From Allobosea sp. LC85 (GTDB lineage Bacteria > Pseudomonadota > Alphaproteobacteria > Rhizobiales > Beijerinckiaceae), in contig NZ_JPKG01000019.1 of NCBI RefSeq assembly GCF_000735605.1, positions 1 through 64,000 of the forward strand: DNA of 64,000 bases, written 5' to 3'. Numbering within the stretch: the first letter of the stretch is position 1; the number at the start of each line of letters is the position of its first letter. The notes under the pieces were generated by a model. That model worked only from the letters and a program-made list of their open reading frames with translations. It ran no database searches and was not told the origin of the DNA. Below are positions 41,842 to 51,063 of the stretch, piece after piece. The position numbers and the translations under genes are program-made.

Positions 41842-43109
41842 AGCACCACCTCCGGCACGTACCATAGGAAAACCGTGAAGCCGAGCATGATCAGGACATA
41901 GGGCCACACGCCGTTGATGACGTCACTGATCGGGCCGCCGTCGCTGCGGATGCTTTGCACGACGTAGAGATTCATGCCGACCGGTGGCGTGATCAGCGCG
42001 ATTTCGCTCATCAGCACGATGAAGACACCAAACCAGATCGGATCGACCCCAAGCGCGGTGACGATCGGATACGCGATCGGGATCGTCGTCACCTGCATCG
42101 ACAGCACCTCGAGGAAGCAGCCGAGGATCAGGTAGAAGACGATCAGGATCATGATGATCTCGGTCGGGCCGACGCCGAGCGCAGTCACGAATTTCGTCAG
42201 CACCTGTGGAATGCTCAGGAAGTTGAGCGTCACGTTGAGGATAAACGATCCGCAGATGATCAGGATGATCATGCCGGTGATCGCCGCCGTCTGTCGGAAG
42301 CAATGGTGCAGGATCGACATGTCGAACCGCCCGACGGTCACCGCAAATCCGAGCGCGATGATCACGCCGAGCGATGCGGATTCGGTCGGGGTCGCCCAGC
42401 CCATATAAAGGCTGCCCATCACGACTGCGAAGATGATGAAGGGCGGCACGAGGAAGCGCGAGAGCTCCAGGCGCTCTCGGAACGACATCGGCTTTTCCAC
42501 CATGCCGGAGCGGTTCCAGTTGGCGTAGACGATATAGGCCATGAAGGAGAGCGTGAGCAGAATGCCGGGGATCACGCCGGCGATGAAGAGCTGCCCGATC
42601 GAGTTGTTGGTGATCGAGCCATAGACGAGCATGGCGACGCTGGGCGGGATCAGGATGCCGAGCGTGCCGCCGGCAGCCAGCGAGCCGAGAGCCTGCCGCA
42701 TGTCGTAGCCGCGGCTCTTCAACGCCGGGATGGCGACCGTGCCGATGGTGGCCGCAGTCGCGACTGACGACCCGCATGTCGCTGCAAACAGCGCGCAGGA
42801 GGACATATTCGCATGCAGCAGGCCGCCAGGCAGGCGTCCGAGCCAGGCGGAGAGCGAGACATACATCTTGTCCGCCAAGCCGCTGCGCAGAAGGATCTCG
42901 CCGAGGAGAATGAACAGCGGAATCGCGGTCAGGATATTCTCGTTCTGCACGCTCCAAATGACGCTGCCCATCGACTCGATCATCGGGAGGCCGACGGTGG
43001 CGAGCCCCCCTGCGACGCCCATTCCGGCCATGACCACGGCGACCGGCACGCCGATCATCAGGACCGCGATGGCGACAAGGAACGAGATTGAGATCGTAGA
43101 AATTGCCAT
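41817..43109 (-). CDS. TRAP transporter large permease (DctM family)
   Basis: A 430-residue inner-membrane protein with about 12 spans. It contains GVPVAVVMAGMGVAGGL near the start, SCALFAATCGSSVATAATIGTV and GSLAAGGTLGILIPPS, the typical re-entrant regions of DctM. It forms the Na+-coupled channel together with the small subunit encoded just upstream. ATG 43109 has GGGGAGGAG upstream; an in-frame GTG two codons earlier is less likely. Confidence 0.92.
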   Translation of the reverse strand: MAISTISISFLVAIAVLMIGVPVAVVMAGMGVAGGLATVGLPMIESMGSVIWSVQNENILTAIPLFILLGEILLRSGLADKMYVSLSAWLGRLPGGLLHANMSSCALFAATCGSSVATAATIGTVAIPALKSRGYDMRQALGSLAAGGTLGILIPPSVAMLVYGSITNNSIGQLFIAGVIPGILLTLSFMAYIVYANWNRSGMVEKPMSFRERLELSRFLVPPFIIFAVVMGSLYMGWATPTESASLGVIIALGFAVTVGRFDMSILHHCFRQTAAITGMIILIICGSFILNVTLNFLSIPQVLTKFVTALGVGPTEIIMILIVFYLILGCFLEVLSMQVTTIPIAYPIVTALGVDPIWFGVFIVLMSEIALITPPVGMNLYVVQSIRSDGGPISDVINGVWPYVLIMLGFTVFLWYVPEVVLWLPRQMF

Positions 43110-43134
43110 ACCCACTCCTCCCCTTGCGGGCCGC

Positions 43135-43725
43135 TCAACGGCGCGCCAGATCCTCGAGCTCTTCCTTGACTTCTTCGGCGGCCTCTTTCGGACCGTATGC
43201 CTTGTTCAGCGCCTTCCCGTTCCCGGTGACGAGAAGATAGGTCGCGTGCAGCGCCATGACGGCGGAGACGAGCGCGAAAATGACGACGCCGCCATACCAG
43301 AGGCTCTGCGGATAGATCAGCGGCGTCGCCCATGGCGTCGGTGCGGTGCTGTTGTAGGCAAAGGAATCCCACAGGATGGTGAAGCAGACATAAGCCAGCA
43401 GCCCGCCGAACGCCGCGATCGACGTAATCGCGAACCAGTTGAGCGCCATCTGCAGCGGCATCGGCAGCATGACGTGAAAGAGTTCGATGCGGATATGGGC
43501 GCGATCGACGAGCGCGGTCGTGAAAGCGAGCGCCGATCCGACCGCCAGCGCGTAGCCGCCAAGCTCGTCGACGCCCTGAAGCGAGATGTTGAAGAACTTG
43601 CGTCCGAGCGTTTCCGCTGTGACGAGCACCGCAAGTGCAAGCAGGACATAGCCGCAGATGTTGGCGAGCAGCGCGCTCAGCCTTTGAAGAGTTCCCGTCA
43701 GGCTCCAATTCCTCGACGTCGGCAT
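43135..43725 (-). CDS. TRAP transporter small permease (DctQ family)
   Basis: A 196-residue inner-membrane protein with four spans (NICGYVLLALAVLVTAETLGR, GGYALAVGSALAFTTALV, FAITSIAAFGGLLAYVCF, GGVVIFALVSAVMALHATYLL). RAHIRIELF between spans two and three is typical. The tail is acidic and helical (EAAEEVKEELEDLARR). GAGGAC precedes ATG 43725. It follows the receptor gene after a terminator-like hairpin. Confidence 0.88.
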   Translation of the reverse strand: MPTSRNWSLTGTLQRLSALLANICGYVLLALAVLVTAETLGRKFFNISLQGVDELGGYALAVGSALAFTTALVDRAHIRIELFHVMLPMPLQMALNWFAITSIAAFGGLLAYVCFTILWDSFAYNSTAPTPWATPLIYPQSLWYGGVVIFALVSAVMALHATYLLVTGNGKALNKAYGPKEAAEEVKEELEDLARR

Positions 43726-43805
43726 GGTGTCCTCGCGCGTTGATGAAGTCGAGTTCGACATTGCCGGGCTCCGGTTGCGAGCGTTCCCTGAGGTTTGGAA
43801 ACAAA

Positions 43806-43830
43806 CGGCGGCCTCGATCGGAGGCCGCCG
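43806..43830 (-). terminator. Terminator-like hairpin between TRAP receptor and permease genes
   Basis: CGGCGGCCTC and GAGGCCGCCG (43806-43815 and 43821-43830) form a perfect 10-bp stem with a 5-nt loop. On the minus strand it is followed by TTTGTTTCC, a U-rich end. It lies 10 bp after the receptor stop codon. It should stop most transcripts there and let only part continue into dctQM, giving excess receptor. Confidence 0.7.
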
Positions 43831-43840
43831 CCGGGTCGTC

Positions 43841-44875
43841 TCACTTCACGCCGGTGATCGGGCCAAGGAGTTTTTTCCAGGCGTCGCTGCAGCCCGCGTA
43901 AGATTTATTGCAAACCTCCGACCAGGCGGGCAGCGAAACGGCGGCGATGGCGTCCTGCACCGTCTTGAGGTCCGCCTCCTTGACCGGAACCTCGGTCATC
44001 TTGAACTTCTTCACGGTCGTGCACGGCTCCTTGCCGACATTGCAACGGACAGCATCGTCGAACAGCTCCTTCGAATAGGCCCAGGTATCGCGCTCGAGCT
44101 CGTCGAAAGCCGCGGTCAACTTGCCCTGCTGTTCGGGCGTCAGCTTCTTCCAGCTGTTGAGGTTCATCGCATAGGCGTTGAGCGCGATCTGGAAACCGAT
44201 CGGCATGAAATGCGTCGTCACCTCCGGCCAGCCGGCAGAATTGGCCGAGCTCGGACCGGTGATGGCGCAATCGACCACCCCGCGTTGAAGCGACTGCTGC
44301 GTTTCACCGAAGGAGATCGAGACCGGGATGCCGCCGATCTGTTCGATGAACTTCGCCAGCGACTGATCATAGACGCGGACCTTCTTGCCCTTCAGATCGG
44401 CGAGACTGCCGATCGTGGCGTTGCAGAACAGCACCTGCGGGCCGAAGGGCCAGATGCCAAGGAGCTTGCCGTTGAACCGCTCCTGGAGGCGCTTGTCGAA
44501 AGCCTCGCGATAAGCGTCGACGACCTTGCGCGCGACATCGTAATTCGGATTCAACCCGACGAGATCGGCGCCGAGCAGAAAAGGCTCGTCGCGCGATACC
44601 TGCGCGATGCGCAAGGTCACGACGTCAAAGAGGCCGGACTTCAGGACGCGCAGCCCCTCCGCATCCTTGATGCCGACAACGTCCATCGGCTTGTAGTCGA
44701 CATCGAGCGGCAGACCCGACTTCTTCGCGAGATTCTCGAAGAAGGGCTGCTCCTTGTTCTGCTGGATCAGCCCTGTCGCGAGGAGGTTACCGGCGACGCG
44801 GAGCTTGATCGGCTCCTGGGCATGGGCCGCCACGGAAAAGGCCAGGACGGCAGTGGCCGCTAGAACGTTGCGCAT
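43841..44875 (-). CDS. TRAP transporter substrate-binding protein (DctP family)
   Basis: A 344-residue periplasmic receptor with a signal peptide of about 19 residues (LAATAVLAFSVAAHAQ). The mature part has the family features GLFDVVTLRIAQVSRDEP, GKKVRVYDQSLAKFIEQIGG and QSLQRGVVDCAITGPSSAN, with a ligand-binding Arg in KVRVYD. Several Cys occur in pairs near the C-terminus (CNVGKEPC, CNKSYAGC), suggesting disulfides. Carboxylates are the usual ligands. It lies between the aminotransferase gene and the TRAP permease genes. Confidence 0.9.
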   Translation of the reverse strand: MRNVLAATAVLAFSVAAHAQEPIKLRVAGNLLATGLIQQNKEQPFFENLAKKSGLPLDVDYKPMDVVGIKDAEGLRVLKSGLFDVVTLRIAQVSRDEPFLLGADLVGLNPNYDVARKVVDAYREAFDKRLQERFNGKLLGIWPFGPQVLFCNATIGSLADLKGKKVRVYDQSLAKFIEQIGGIPVSISFGETQQSLQRGVVDCAITGPSSANSAGWPEVTTHFMPIGFQIALNAYAMNLNSWKKLTPEQQGKLTAAFDELERDTWAYSKELFDDAVRCNVGKEPCTTVKKFKMTEVPVKEADLKTVQDAIAAVSLPAWSEVCNKSYAGCSDAWKKLLGPITGVK

Positions 44876-44935
44876 GTGCTCTCCTCAGCTCCCCTTGCAA
44901 GTGATTGATCGGTCGCGTCGTTCGGGTTGCGGTTG

Positions 44936-46126
44936 TCAGGCAGCCTCCGCGAGCGGTCCCGCGTTTCCGGCGAGATAATTGGTGGCGGCCTCGACCCCGC
45001 CGGCGCGATAGGGAACGCCGCACGCTTTCAGGCCGATCTCGACGCCCGATAGCGTCCCAGTCACCATGAGATCATGGAAGTCACCGAGATGGCCGATACG
45101 GAACACCTTGTCGGCCAGGGGACCGAGCCCATTGCCGAGCGACATGTTGCATCGCGCGAGGATCTCGCTGCGCAGCGCATCGGCCGAGTGGCCGTCCGGC
45201 AGACGAACGGCCGTCAGCGATGAGGAGTACTCGTCCTCATTGGCGCACTGGATTTCGAAGCCCCAGTGACGTATCGCGCGTCGCGTCGCCTCAGCCGCGC
45301 GCTGATGCCTGCGGAAGACGTTGTCCAGCCCTTCCGCGTGCAGCATCTCGATCGCGACCTTGAGTCCCTGCAGCAGATTGGTCGAAGGGGTGTAGGGAAA
45401 ATAGCCCTTCTCGTTGCTCGCCAGCATGTCCTCCCAATCCCAGAACGACCGCGGCAGCCTCGCCGCCTTCGAGACGGCGAGCGCCTTGTCGGAAACGGCG
45501 TTGAAGGAGAGGCCCGGCGGCAGCATCAAGCCTTTCTGCGAACCGCCGACGGTGACGTCGACGCCCCACTCGTCGTGGCGGTAGTCGATCGAGCCGAGCG
45601 AGGAGATGGTGTCGACGAGGAGGAGCGCCGGGTGGCCTGCGCTGTCGATCGCGCGCCGTACGGCGGCGATGTCCGAAGTGACGCCCGTGGAGGTCTCGTT
45701 ATGCACGACGGCGACCGCCTTGATCTCGTGCGTCCGGTCTTCCCGCAGGCGCGCCTCGATCGCATCTGCAGTCACGCCGGAGCGCCAATCGCCCTTGATG
45801 AATTCCGGCACCACGCCGAGCCTCGTTGCCATTCGGTTCCAGAGCGTGGCGAACCAGCCCGTCTCGAACATCAGGACCTTGTCCCCGGCGGACAGCGTGT
45901 TGACCAGCGCCGCCTCCCAGGCCCCGGTTCCCGAGGCGGGATAGATCACCACCGGATTCGCGGTTTTGAAGATCGTCCTGACGCCCGAAAGCACTTCCCG
46001 GCCTAGCTTCCCGAACTCCGGTCCGCGATGGTCGATGGTCGGCCTGGCGATGGCTGCGAGCACCGCCAGGGGCGTATTCGTCGGGCCTGGGATCTGCAGG
46101 AAATGGCGACCAGCCTGATGGTTCAT
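44936..46126 (-). CDS. Serine/alanine-glyoxylate aminotransferase-family protein
   Basis: A 396-residue class V PLP enzyme. FLQIPGPTNTPLAVL (about 9-23) is the typical start, YPASGTGAWEAALVN binds the cofactor phosphate, LLVDTISSLGSIDY holds the ring-binding Asp, and the Schiff-base Lys is in VGGSQKGLMLPPG. These enzymes transfer amino groups between Ser, Ala or Asp and glyoxylate/hydroxypyruvate. ATG 46126 follows GAGGGG. It leads the TRAP operon and is divergent from a GntR gene. The gcl-hyi-glxR genes nearby also handle glyoxylate, which fits glyoxylate metabolism. Confidence 0.88.
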   Translation of the reverse strand: MNHQAGRHFLQIPGPTNTPLAVLAAIARPTIDHRGPEFGKLGREVLSGVRTIFKTANPVVIYPASGTGAWEAALVNTLSAGDKVLMFETGWFATLWNRMATRLGVVPEFIKGDWRSGVTADAIEARLREDRTHEIKAVAVVHNETSTGVTSDIAAVRRAIDSAGHPALLLVDTISSLGSIDYRHDEWGVDVTVGGSQKGLMLPPGLSFNAVSDKALAVSKAARLPRSFWDWEDMLASNEKGYFPYTPSTNLLQGLKVAIEMLHAEGLDNVFRRHQRAAEATRRAIRHWGFEIQCANEDEYSSSLTAVRLPDGHSADALRSEILARCNMSLGNGLGPLADKVFRIGHLGDFHDLMVTGTLSGVEIGLKACGVPYRAGGVEAATNYLAGNAGPLAEAA

Positions 46127-46171
46127 TGGGAATACCCCTCCAGTCGGCGACGTTTTACTCCTTTGAAGTTT

Positions 46172-46214
46172 TGCATGCATTTTTTTGTATCAAAACAGAA
46201 AAATAGAATACAAA
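46172..46214. promoter_or_regulatory. AT-rich control region with inverted TTGTAT/ATACAA arms
   Basis: The 200-bp gap between the divergent aminotransferase and GntR genes contains TGCATGCA (46172-46179), then TTTGTAT (46184-46190) mirrored by ATACAAA (46208-46214). The TTTTGCAT at its left end also occurs in the operator candidate at 39479. Binding by the adjacent FCD GntR is inferred. Confidence 0.45.
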
Positions 46215-46326
46215 TTGATGATAAACTTGCTGATTATCGCCAAATTGTCTAATGTCCGACGCCTCTGGCCGTGGCATATTGGCGCTTTACGGGTAATTTT
46301 GAAATTCAGCCGCGGAGTTCTGCCCA

Positions 46327-47055
46327 GTGACGGGAGTCATTTTGCATTACAATGAGGGGGCAGAACCCTCGGACGTTAATTCGCGGGAGCGCGAGGCCGA
46401 AAGTCTTCACGACGAGGTGCTGACGCGCCTGCGCAACGTCATCGTCGAAGGGCAGTTGGCACCAGGAGCGCGCGTTCCGGAAAAGGAGTTGTGCGCCGAA
46501 TTCGGAGTCTCGCGTACACCCCTCCGGGAGGCGCTCAAGGTCCTCGCAGCCGAGGGCCTGGTGGAGCTTCTGCCGAACAGGGGCGCGCGCGTCCGCCGCT
46601 TCACCGAACAGGACGTGCGGAACCTCTTCGAGATTCTCGCCGCGCTGGAATCGGCAGCCGGGAGACTGGCTTGCACGCGCATCACGAACGCCGAGATCGC
46701 CGCGATCGAGCGCCTGCACTATGAGATGTACGGCCACTATATGAGGCGTGAGCTACCCGCCTATTTCCGCCTCAACCAGGCGATCCATCTCGGCATCGTC
46801 GATGCCGCGAGAAATCCCGCGCTGAAGGAGACCTATGAGGGCTTCACGGCGCGGATGCGCCAGTTCCGCTATTCCGCCAACACCATCGCCCGCGACCGCT
46901 GGGGCGAGGCGATGCGCGAACATGAGTTGATGCTCGACGCCCTGCGCAGGCGCAGCAGCGAGGAGCTGGGATCAATTCTCTTCGATCATCTCCTGAAGAA
47001 GTTCGAGGCCGCCTCGCAGACCCTTCGCCGCTCCGCTGACGACAATGGACAATGA
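46327..47055 (+). CDS. GntR-family regulator, FCD subfamily
   Basis: A 242-residue regulator. The winged helix is at about 27-90 (HDEVLTRLRNVIVEGQLAPG, then FGVSRTPLREALKVLAAEG, then PNRGARVRRF). FCD His candidates lie in LNQAIHLGIVDAA, REHELMLDAL and FDHLLKKF. It is divergent from the aminotransferase-TRAP operon and probably controls it. GTG 46327 gives the full frame; a TTG at 46342 has a better spaced GGGAG and is a serious alternative. It resembles the regulator at 35357 more than those at 8868 and 13897. Confidence 0.88.
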   Translation: MTGVILHYNEGAEPSDVNSREREAESLHDEVLTRLRNVIVEGQLAPGARVPEKELCAEFGVSRTPLREALKVLAAEGLVELLPNRGARVRRFTEQDVRNLFEILAALESAAGRLACTRITNAEIAAIERLHYEMYGHYMRRELPAYFRLNQAIHLGIVDAARNPALKETYEGFTARMRQFRYSANTIARDRWGEAMREHELMLDALRRRSSEELGSILFDHLLKKFEAASQTLRRSADDNGQ

Positions 47056-47125
47056 AAGCCTGCAACCGCCGTCGGAAAGCCGACGACAGGCGCGCGAGCG
47101 ATCGACAATTGGTTACGCGATCTCG

Positions 47126-48025
47126 TCATTGCGCTCGGCGCAACGCAGCGCCGATCTCATGTCCGGCCAGCAGTTCCAGCGCCTTGACCATCGCTGAGTG
47201 ATCCCACGCCGCCCCGCCGTGCGCAGCGCAGGCGTTGAACAATTCCTGCGTTGTCGCCGTGTTGGGCAGCGACATGCCGAGTTGGCGAGCCGTCGACAAA
47301 GCGAGATTGAGGTCCTTCTGATGGAGCTCGATCCTGAAGCCAGGATCGAAGGTCCGCTTCACCATGCGCTCACCGTGAATCTCCAGGATCTTCGAAGCTG
47401 CGAATCCACCCATCAAGGCGCTTCTCACCTTTGCAGGATCGGCGCCGGCCTTGGCCGCCAATAGCAGCGCTTCGCCGACCGCTTCGATCGTCAGGGCGAC
47501 GATGATCTGATTTGCGACCTTGGCGACTTGGCCGTCGCCATTGTCGCCGACCAGCGTGATGTTCTTGCCCATCAGGTCGAAAAGCGGCCTGATTGCAGCA
47601 AATGTCTCAGCAGACCCTCCCACCATGATCGACAAGGTAGCGTTCTTCGCGCCGACCTCTCCACCCGAGACTGGCGCATCGAGATACTCGCAACCGAGCG
47701 CGTTGATCCGCCTGGCGAAATCCTTTGTGGCGATCGGCGATATCGAGCTCATATCGACGACAACCTTGCCCTGCGACAACCCGGACGCAACGCCATCCGG
47801 ATGGAAGAGCGCATCCTCGACATGCGGCGTATCCGGAACCATGAGGATGACGACATCCGACCGTTGCGCGGCTTCCCTGCCCGAGGCGCAAGCATGCCCG
47901 CCGGCGGCGATCAGATGCTCCGGCACCCGCGAGGCGGTGTAGAGGGACAATTCATGACCGGCCTTGATCAAATGGCCGGCCATCGGCGCGCCCATGGTGC
48001 CGAGGCCGACGAACCCCACCTTCAT
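47126..48025 (-). CDS. glxR: Tartronate semialdehyde reductase-type dehydrogenase
   Basis: A 299-residue beta-hydroxyacid dehydrogenase. The Rossmann loop GFVGLGTMGAPMAGHL is at 4-19, the substrate loop DAPVSGGEVGAKNATL is near 120, and the catalytic Lys is in GQVAKVANQII near 170. It reduces tartronate semialdehyde to D-glycerate; 3-hydroxyisobutyrate dehydrogenases share the fold, but the gcl and hyi neighbours decide the call. GGGAGAAG precedes ATG 48025. It overlaps the end of the hyi frame by 74 bp and is convergent with the GntR gene. Confidence 0.88.
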   Translation of the reverse strand: MKVGFVGLGTMGAPMAGHLIKAGHELSLYTASRVPEHLIAAGGHACASGREAAQRSDVVILMVPDTPHVEDALFHPDGVASGLSQGKVVVDMSSISPIATKDFARRINALGCEYLDAPVSGGEVGAKNATLSIMVGGSAETFAAIRPLFDLMGKNITLVGDNGDGQVAKVANQIIVALTIEAVGEALLLAAKAGADPAKVRSALMGGFAASKILEIHGERMVKRTFDPGFRIELHQKDLNLALSTARQLGMSLPNTATTQELFNACAAHGGAAWDHSAMVKALELLAGHEIGAALRRAQ

Positions 48026-48836
48026 GCTTCTTCTCCCATTTTGCGTGCGCTTGCGTTCGCGCCGACGCGAGCCAATCGAGGCCGCGTACCGTGTCGGCCT
48101 TTGGCCTGTATTCGCAGCCGATCCAGCCGCTATACTCAATCATCTGAAGGTGCTTGATAAGAAATGGATAGTTGATCTCGCCCGTTCCGGGCTCATTGCG
48201 TCCGGGATTGTCGGCAAGCTGGATGTGTCCGATTGCGGAGAAGAGCTTTGAGAGCGTGTTGGCGAGCTCTCCTTCCATGCGCTGCATATGATAGATATCG
48301 TATTGCAGCTTGATGTTCTCCGATCCTGTATCCCGAATAATTCCGATCGCGGCTTCCGAGCGGCTCACGAAGAAGCCGGGAATATCGTAGGTGTTGATCG
48401 GCTCGAGCAATAAACCGACGCCGATCTGTTCCAGCCTGTCCGCAGCGAAACGGAGGTTTGCGACCAAGGTCTCGCGCGCGGCCGCCTGCGGCACGTCAAG
48501 AGGCGAGATTCCGGCGAGACAATTGATCTGCGGCGCACCAAGGGCGATGGCGTAGTCGATCGCCACTTCGACGCCGGCGCGAAATTCATCAACGCGATCC
48601 GGATGACAGGCGATCCCGCGCTCGCCCGCATCCCATTTTCCGGCGGGCAGATTGAACAGGACCTGTCTCAGCCCGTGCGCGTGTAGCCGGTCCGCAAGCT
48701 CAGCCTTCTCGTAGTCATAGGGGAAGAGATATTCCACTCCCGCAAAATCCGCCTTTGCGGCGGCAGCGAAGCGGTCCATGAACCGGAGCTCGGTGAACAG
48801 CATCGAGAGATTGGCGGCGAAATTCAGCATCGTCAT
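47952..48836 (-). CDS. hyi: Hydroxypyruvate isomerase family protein with extended C-terminus
   Basis: A 294-residue TIM-barrel protein that interconverts hydroxypyruvate and tartronate semialdehyde. Conserved parts are NLSMLFTELRFMDRFAAAA near the start, LLLEPINTYDIPGFF (metal Glu), LQYDIYHMQRMEGEL, HIQLADNPGRNEPGTGEIN and CEYRPK (second Glu). Family members end about 260 residues; here the frame runs on and its last 24 codons overlap glxR by 74 bp. A lost stop codon or small frameshift near 48040 would explain this. The start at 48836 lies 12 bp after the gcl stop. Confidence 0.88.
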   Translation of the reverse strand: MTMLNFAANLSMLFTELRFMDRFAAAAKADFAGVEYLFPYDYEKAELADRLHAHGLRQVLFNLPAGKWDAGERGIACHPDRVDEFRAGVEVAIDYAIALGAPQINCLAGISPLDVPQAAARETLVANLRFAADRLEQIGVGLLLEPINTYDIPGFFVSRSEAAIGIIRDTGSENIKLQYDIYHMQRMEGELANTLSKLFSAIGHIQLADNPGRNEPGTGEINYPFLIKHLQMIEYSGWIGCEYRPKADTVRGLDWLASARTQAHAKWEKKHEGGVRRPRHHGRADGRPFDQGRS

Positions 48837-48848
48837 GATCCCTGACGC

Positions 48849-50624
48849 TCACGCGACCAACGCGATCGCCGTCGGCGCGTCTTCAACGCTCTGCGCCAGG
48901 TCTTCGAACTCCGTGACATTGTCGATTTCCGTTCCCATCGCGATGTTCGTGACGCGCTCGAGCATGATCTCGACAACGACGGGAACCCGATGTTCGTCCC
49001 TCAGCTTTCTGGCTTCCTCGAGCGCCGGGCGGATCGCCTCCGGCTCAACGACGCGGAGCGCCTTGCAGCCAAGCCCTTCGACGACCTTGACATGGTCGAC
49101 GCCATATCCGGCCAACTCCGGCGCATTGATATTGTCGAAGCCGAGCTGGACGCAGTAGTCCATGTTGAATCCGCGCTGCGCCTGCCTGATCAACCCGAGA
49201 TAGGAGTTGTTCACGACGACATGGATGTAGGCGAGATTGAACTGGGCGCCGACCGCGAGCTCTTCGATCAGGAACTGAAAGTCGTAATCGCCCGACACAC
49301 CGACCACCTCGCGCGTCGGGTCGGCAGCAACCACGCCCAGCGCCGCTGGTACAGTCCAGCCAAGCGGCCCCGCTTGGCCGCAATTGATCCAATGGCGCGG
49401 CTTGTAGACGTGGAGGAACTGCGCCGCAGCGATCTGCGACAAACCGATTGTTGAGACGTAACAGACATCGCAGCCGAAGGCTCTGTTCATCTCTTCATAG
49501 ACGCGCTGCGGTTTAATAGGCACCGTATCGAAATGCGTGCGGCGCAGCATCGTTCGCTTGCGCTCGCGACATTCGTTCACCCAGTCGGTTCGGCTACGCA
49601 GCTTTCCCGCTGCTCGCCATTCACGTGCTACCTCGACGAAAAGAGCCAGCGCAGCTTTCGCGTCCGAAACGATCCCGTAGTCGGGTGCGAGCACGCGGCC
49701 GATCTGCGTCGGCTCGATGTCGACATGAATGAACCTTCGGCCTCTGGTGTAGACCTCGACCGACCCGGTGTGGCGATTGGCCCACCTGTTGCCAAGACCA
49801 AGCACGAAATCGGACGCGAGCAGCGTGGCGTTTCCATAGCGCTGGCTCGTCTGGAGGCCGGCCATTCCGGCCATCAGCGGATGATCGTCGGCGATCGAAC
49901 CCCAACCCATCAGCGTCGGAATCACCGGCGTCTCGACGATCTCGGCAAATTCGACGAGCAGCGAGCAGGCATCCGCATTGATCACGCCGCCGCCAGCAAC
50001 GATCAGCGGCCGCTCAGCCGTCATGAGCATGCCGAGCGCTTTCTCGATCTGCGCGCGCGAGGCGCCAGGCTTGTAGACCGGCAGCGGCTGATAAGTCTCG
50101 GGATCGAATTCGATTTCCGCCGTTTGCACGTCGACCGGCAGGTCGATCAGGACCGGACCGGGACGCCCCGACCGCATGAGATGAAACGCCTGTTGAAACA
50201 CGCCCGGCACCTGGGCCGGCTCCAGCACGGTGGTCGCCAGCTTCGTCACCGGCTTGGCGATCGACGCGATGTCGACCGCCTGGAAATCCTCCTTGTGCAA
50301 TCGGGCGCGCGGCGCCTGGCCGGTGATGCACAGGATCGGGATCGAATCCGCGATCGCTGAATAAAGGCCGGTGATCATGTCAGTTCCGGCAGGGCCGGAC
50401 GTGCCGATGCAAACCCCGATATTGCCGGCCTTGGCCCGGGTGTAGCCCTCGGCCATATGTGCCGCGGCTTCAACATGCCTGGCGAGCGTGTGCCTGATGG
50501 AGTTGCGCGGCCGCATCGCTGCGTAGAATGGGTTGATGGCGGCGCCGGGAACGCCGAAGGCGCAGGTTACGCCCTCGATCTCCATGATCATCACCGCGGC
50601 TTGCGCCGCCGTCATCTTCGCCAT
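48849..50624 (-). CDS. gcl: Glyoxylate carboligase (tartronate-semialdehyde synthase)
   Basis: A 591-residue ThDP enzyme that joins two glyoxylates into tartronate semialdehyde and CO2. It agrees closely with E. coli Gcl throughout, for example [44 protein letters not shown] and [14 protein letters not shown]. The activating Glu of other ThDP enzymes is replaced by Val51 (ARHVEAA), the known Gcl feature. ThDP binding is seen as [20 protein letters not shown] with [17 protein letters not shown] precedes ATG 50624. It is the first gene of gcl-hyi-glxR, the glycerate route for glyoxylate from ureides, glycolate or glycine. Confidence 0.95.
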   Translation of the reverse strand: MAKMTAAQAAVMIMEIEGVTCAFGVPGAAINPFYAAMRPRNSIRHTLARHVEAAAHMAEGYTRAKAGNIGVCIGTSGPAGTDMITGLYSAIADSIPILCITGQAPRARLHKEDFQAVDIASIAKPVTKLATTVLEPAQVPGVFQQAFHLMRSGRPGPVLIDLPVDVQTAEIEFDPETYQPLPVYKPGASRAQIEKALGMLMTAERPLIVAGGGVINADACSLLVEFAEIVETPVIPTLMGWGSIADDHPLMAGMAGLQTSQRYGNATLLASDFVLGLGNRWANRHTGSVEVYTRGRRFIHVDIEPTQIGRVLAPDYGIVSDAKAALALFVEVAREWRAAGKLRSRTDWVNECRERKRTMLRRTHFDTVPIKPQRVYEEMNRAFGCDVCYVSTIGLSQIAAAQFLHVYKPRHWINCGQAGPLGWTVPAALGVVAADPTREVVGVSGDYDFQFLIEELAVGAQFNLAYIHVVVNNSYLGLIRQAQRGFNMDYCVQLGFDNINAPELAGYGVDHVKVVEGLGCKALRVVEPEAIRPALEEARKLRDEHRVPVVVEIMLERVTNIAMGTEIDNVTEFEDLAQSVEDAPTAIALVA

Positions 50625-50761
50625 CGACCTTCCCCTTCAACGTTTCCGACTTTCTAGGTCGTGAGCGCTGCAACGAGAATTATCGCGCCAAAGATAAGAC
50701 TTATTCGAACCAGTAATGGCCGCTCCAGATCTGTGTACCACTGTCAAGTGGAGCCGGATTC

Positions 50762-50960
50762 CAGGCGGGCGCGGCAAAGCCGATCATCTCACGCAGCAAA
50801 TCCGCATCAGGGCTCTTCTCCAGCAGCCCACGCAGGTTCATCATCTCGTCGGTCATCGGGGGTCTCTCGGGTCAGGAGTGGATCTCGCAACCCAAACCTA
50901 ACCGGCAATCGCCGATGACCACCTCAGCTACACCACCTTACGGGACACGATCCCTGTCCT
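50762..50960 (-). mobile_element. IS256-family insertion sequence remnant
   Basis: Read on the minus strand from 50858, a frame begins MTDEMMNLRGLLEKSPDA and continues LLREMIGFAAP, the N-terminus of IS256-family transposases, then loses homology after about 30 codons. To its right, TCAGCTACACCACCTTACGG with GACACGATCCC near 50930-50955 resembles the terminal region of such elements. The rest of the transposase is missing. It lies in the 558-bp gap between gcl and the ABC operon; apart from this and the operators at 51064 nothing else was recognised there. Confidence 0.6.
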
Positions 50961-51063
50961 TCCCACTCTCTCCGCAGATCCCAGCGTGCCCAGAGAACGC
51001 AAACGGCTCTTCTGCAATCTAGTCACGGCTAGACGTTCAATCGCAAACGGCATGCTCAAGTTC

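Noticed and set aside
47070..47085. Hairpin CGTCGG-AAAG-CCGACG between the convergent GntR and glxR genes as a terminator
   Set aside because: Only 6 bp and no T-run on either side. The location fits a terminator but the evidence is too weak to list it.
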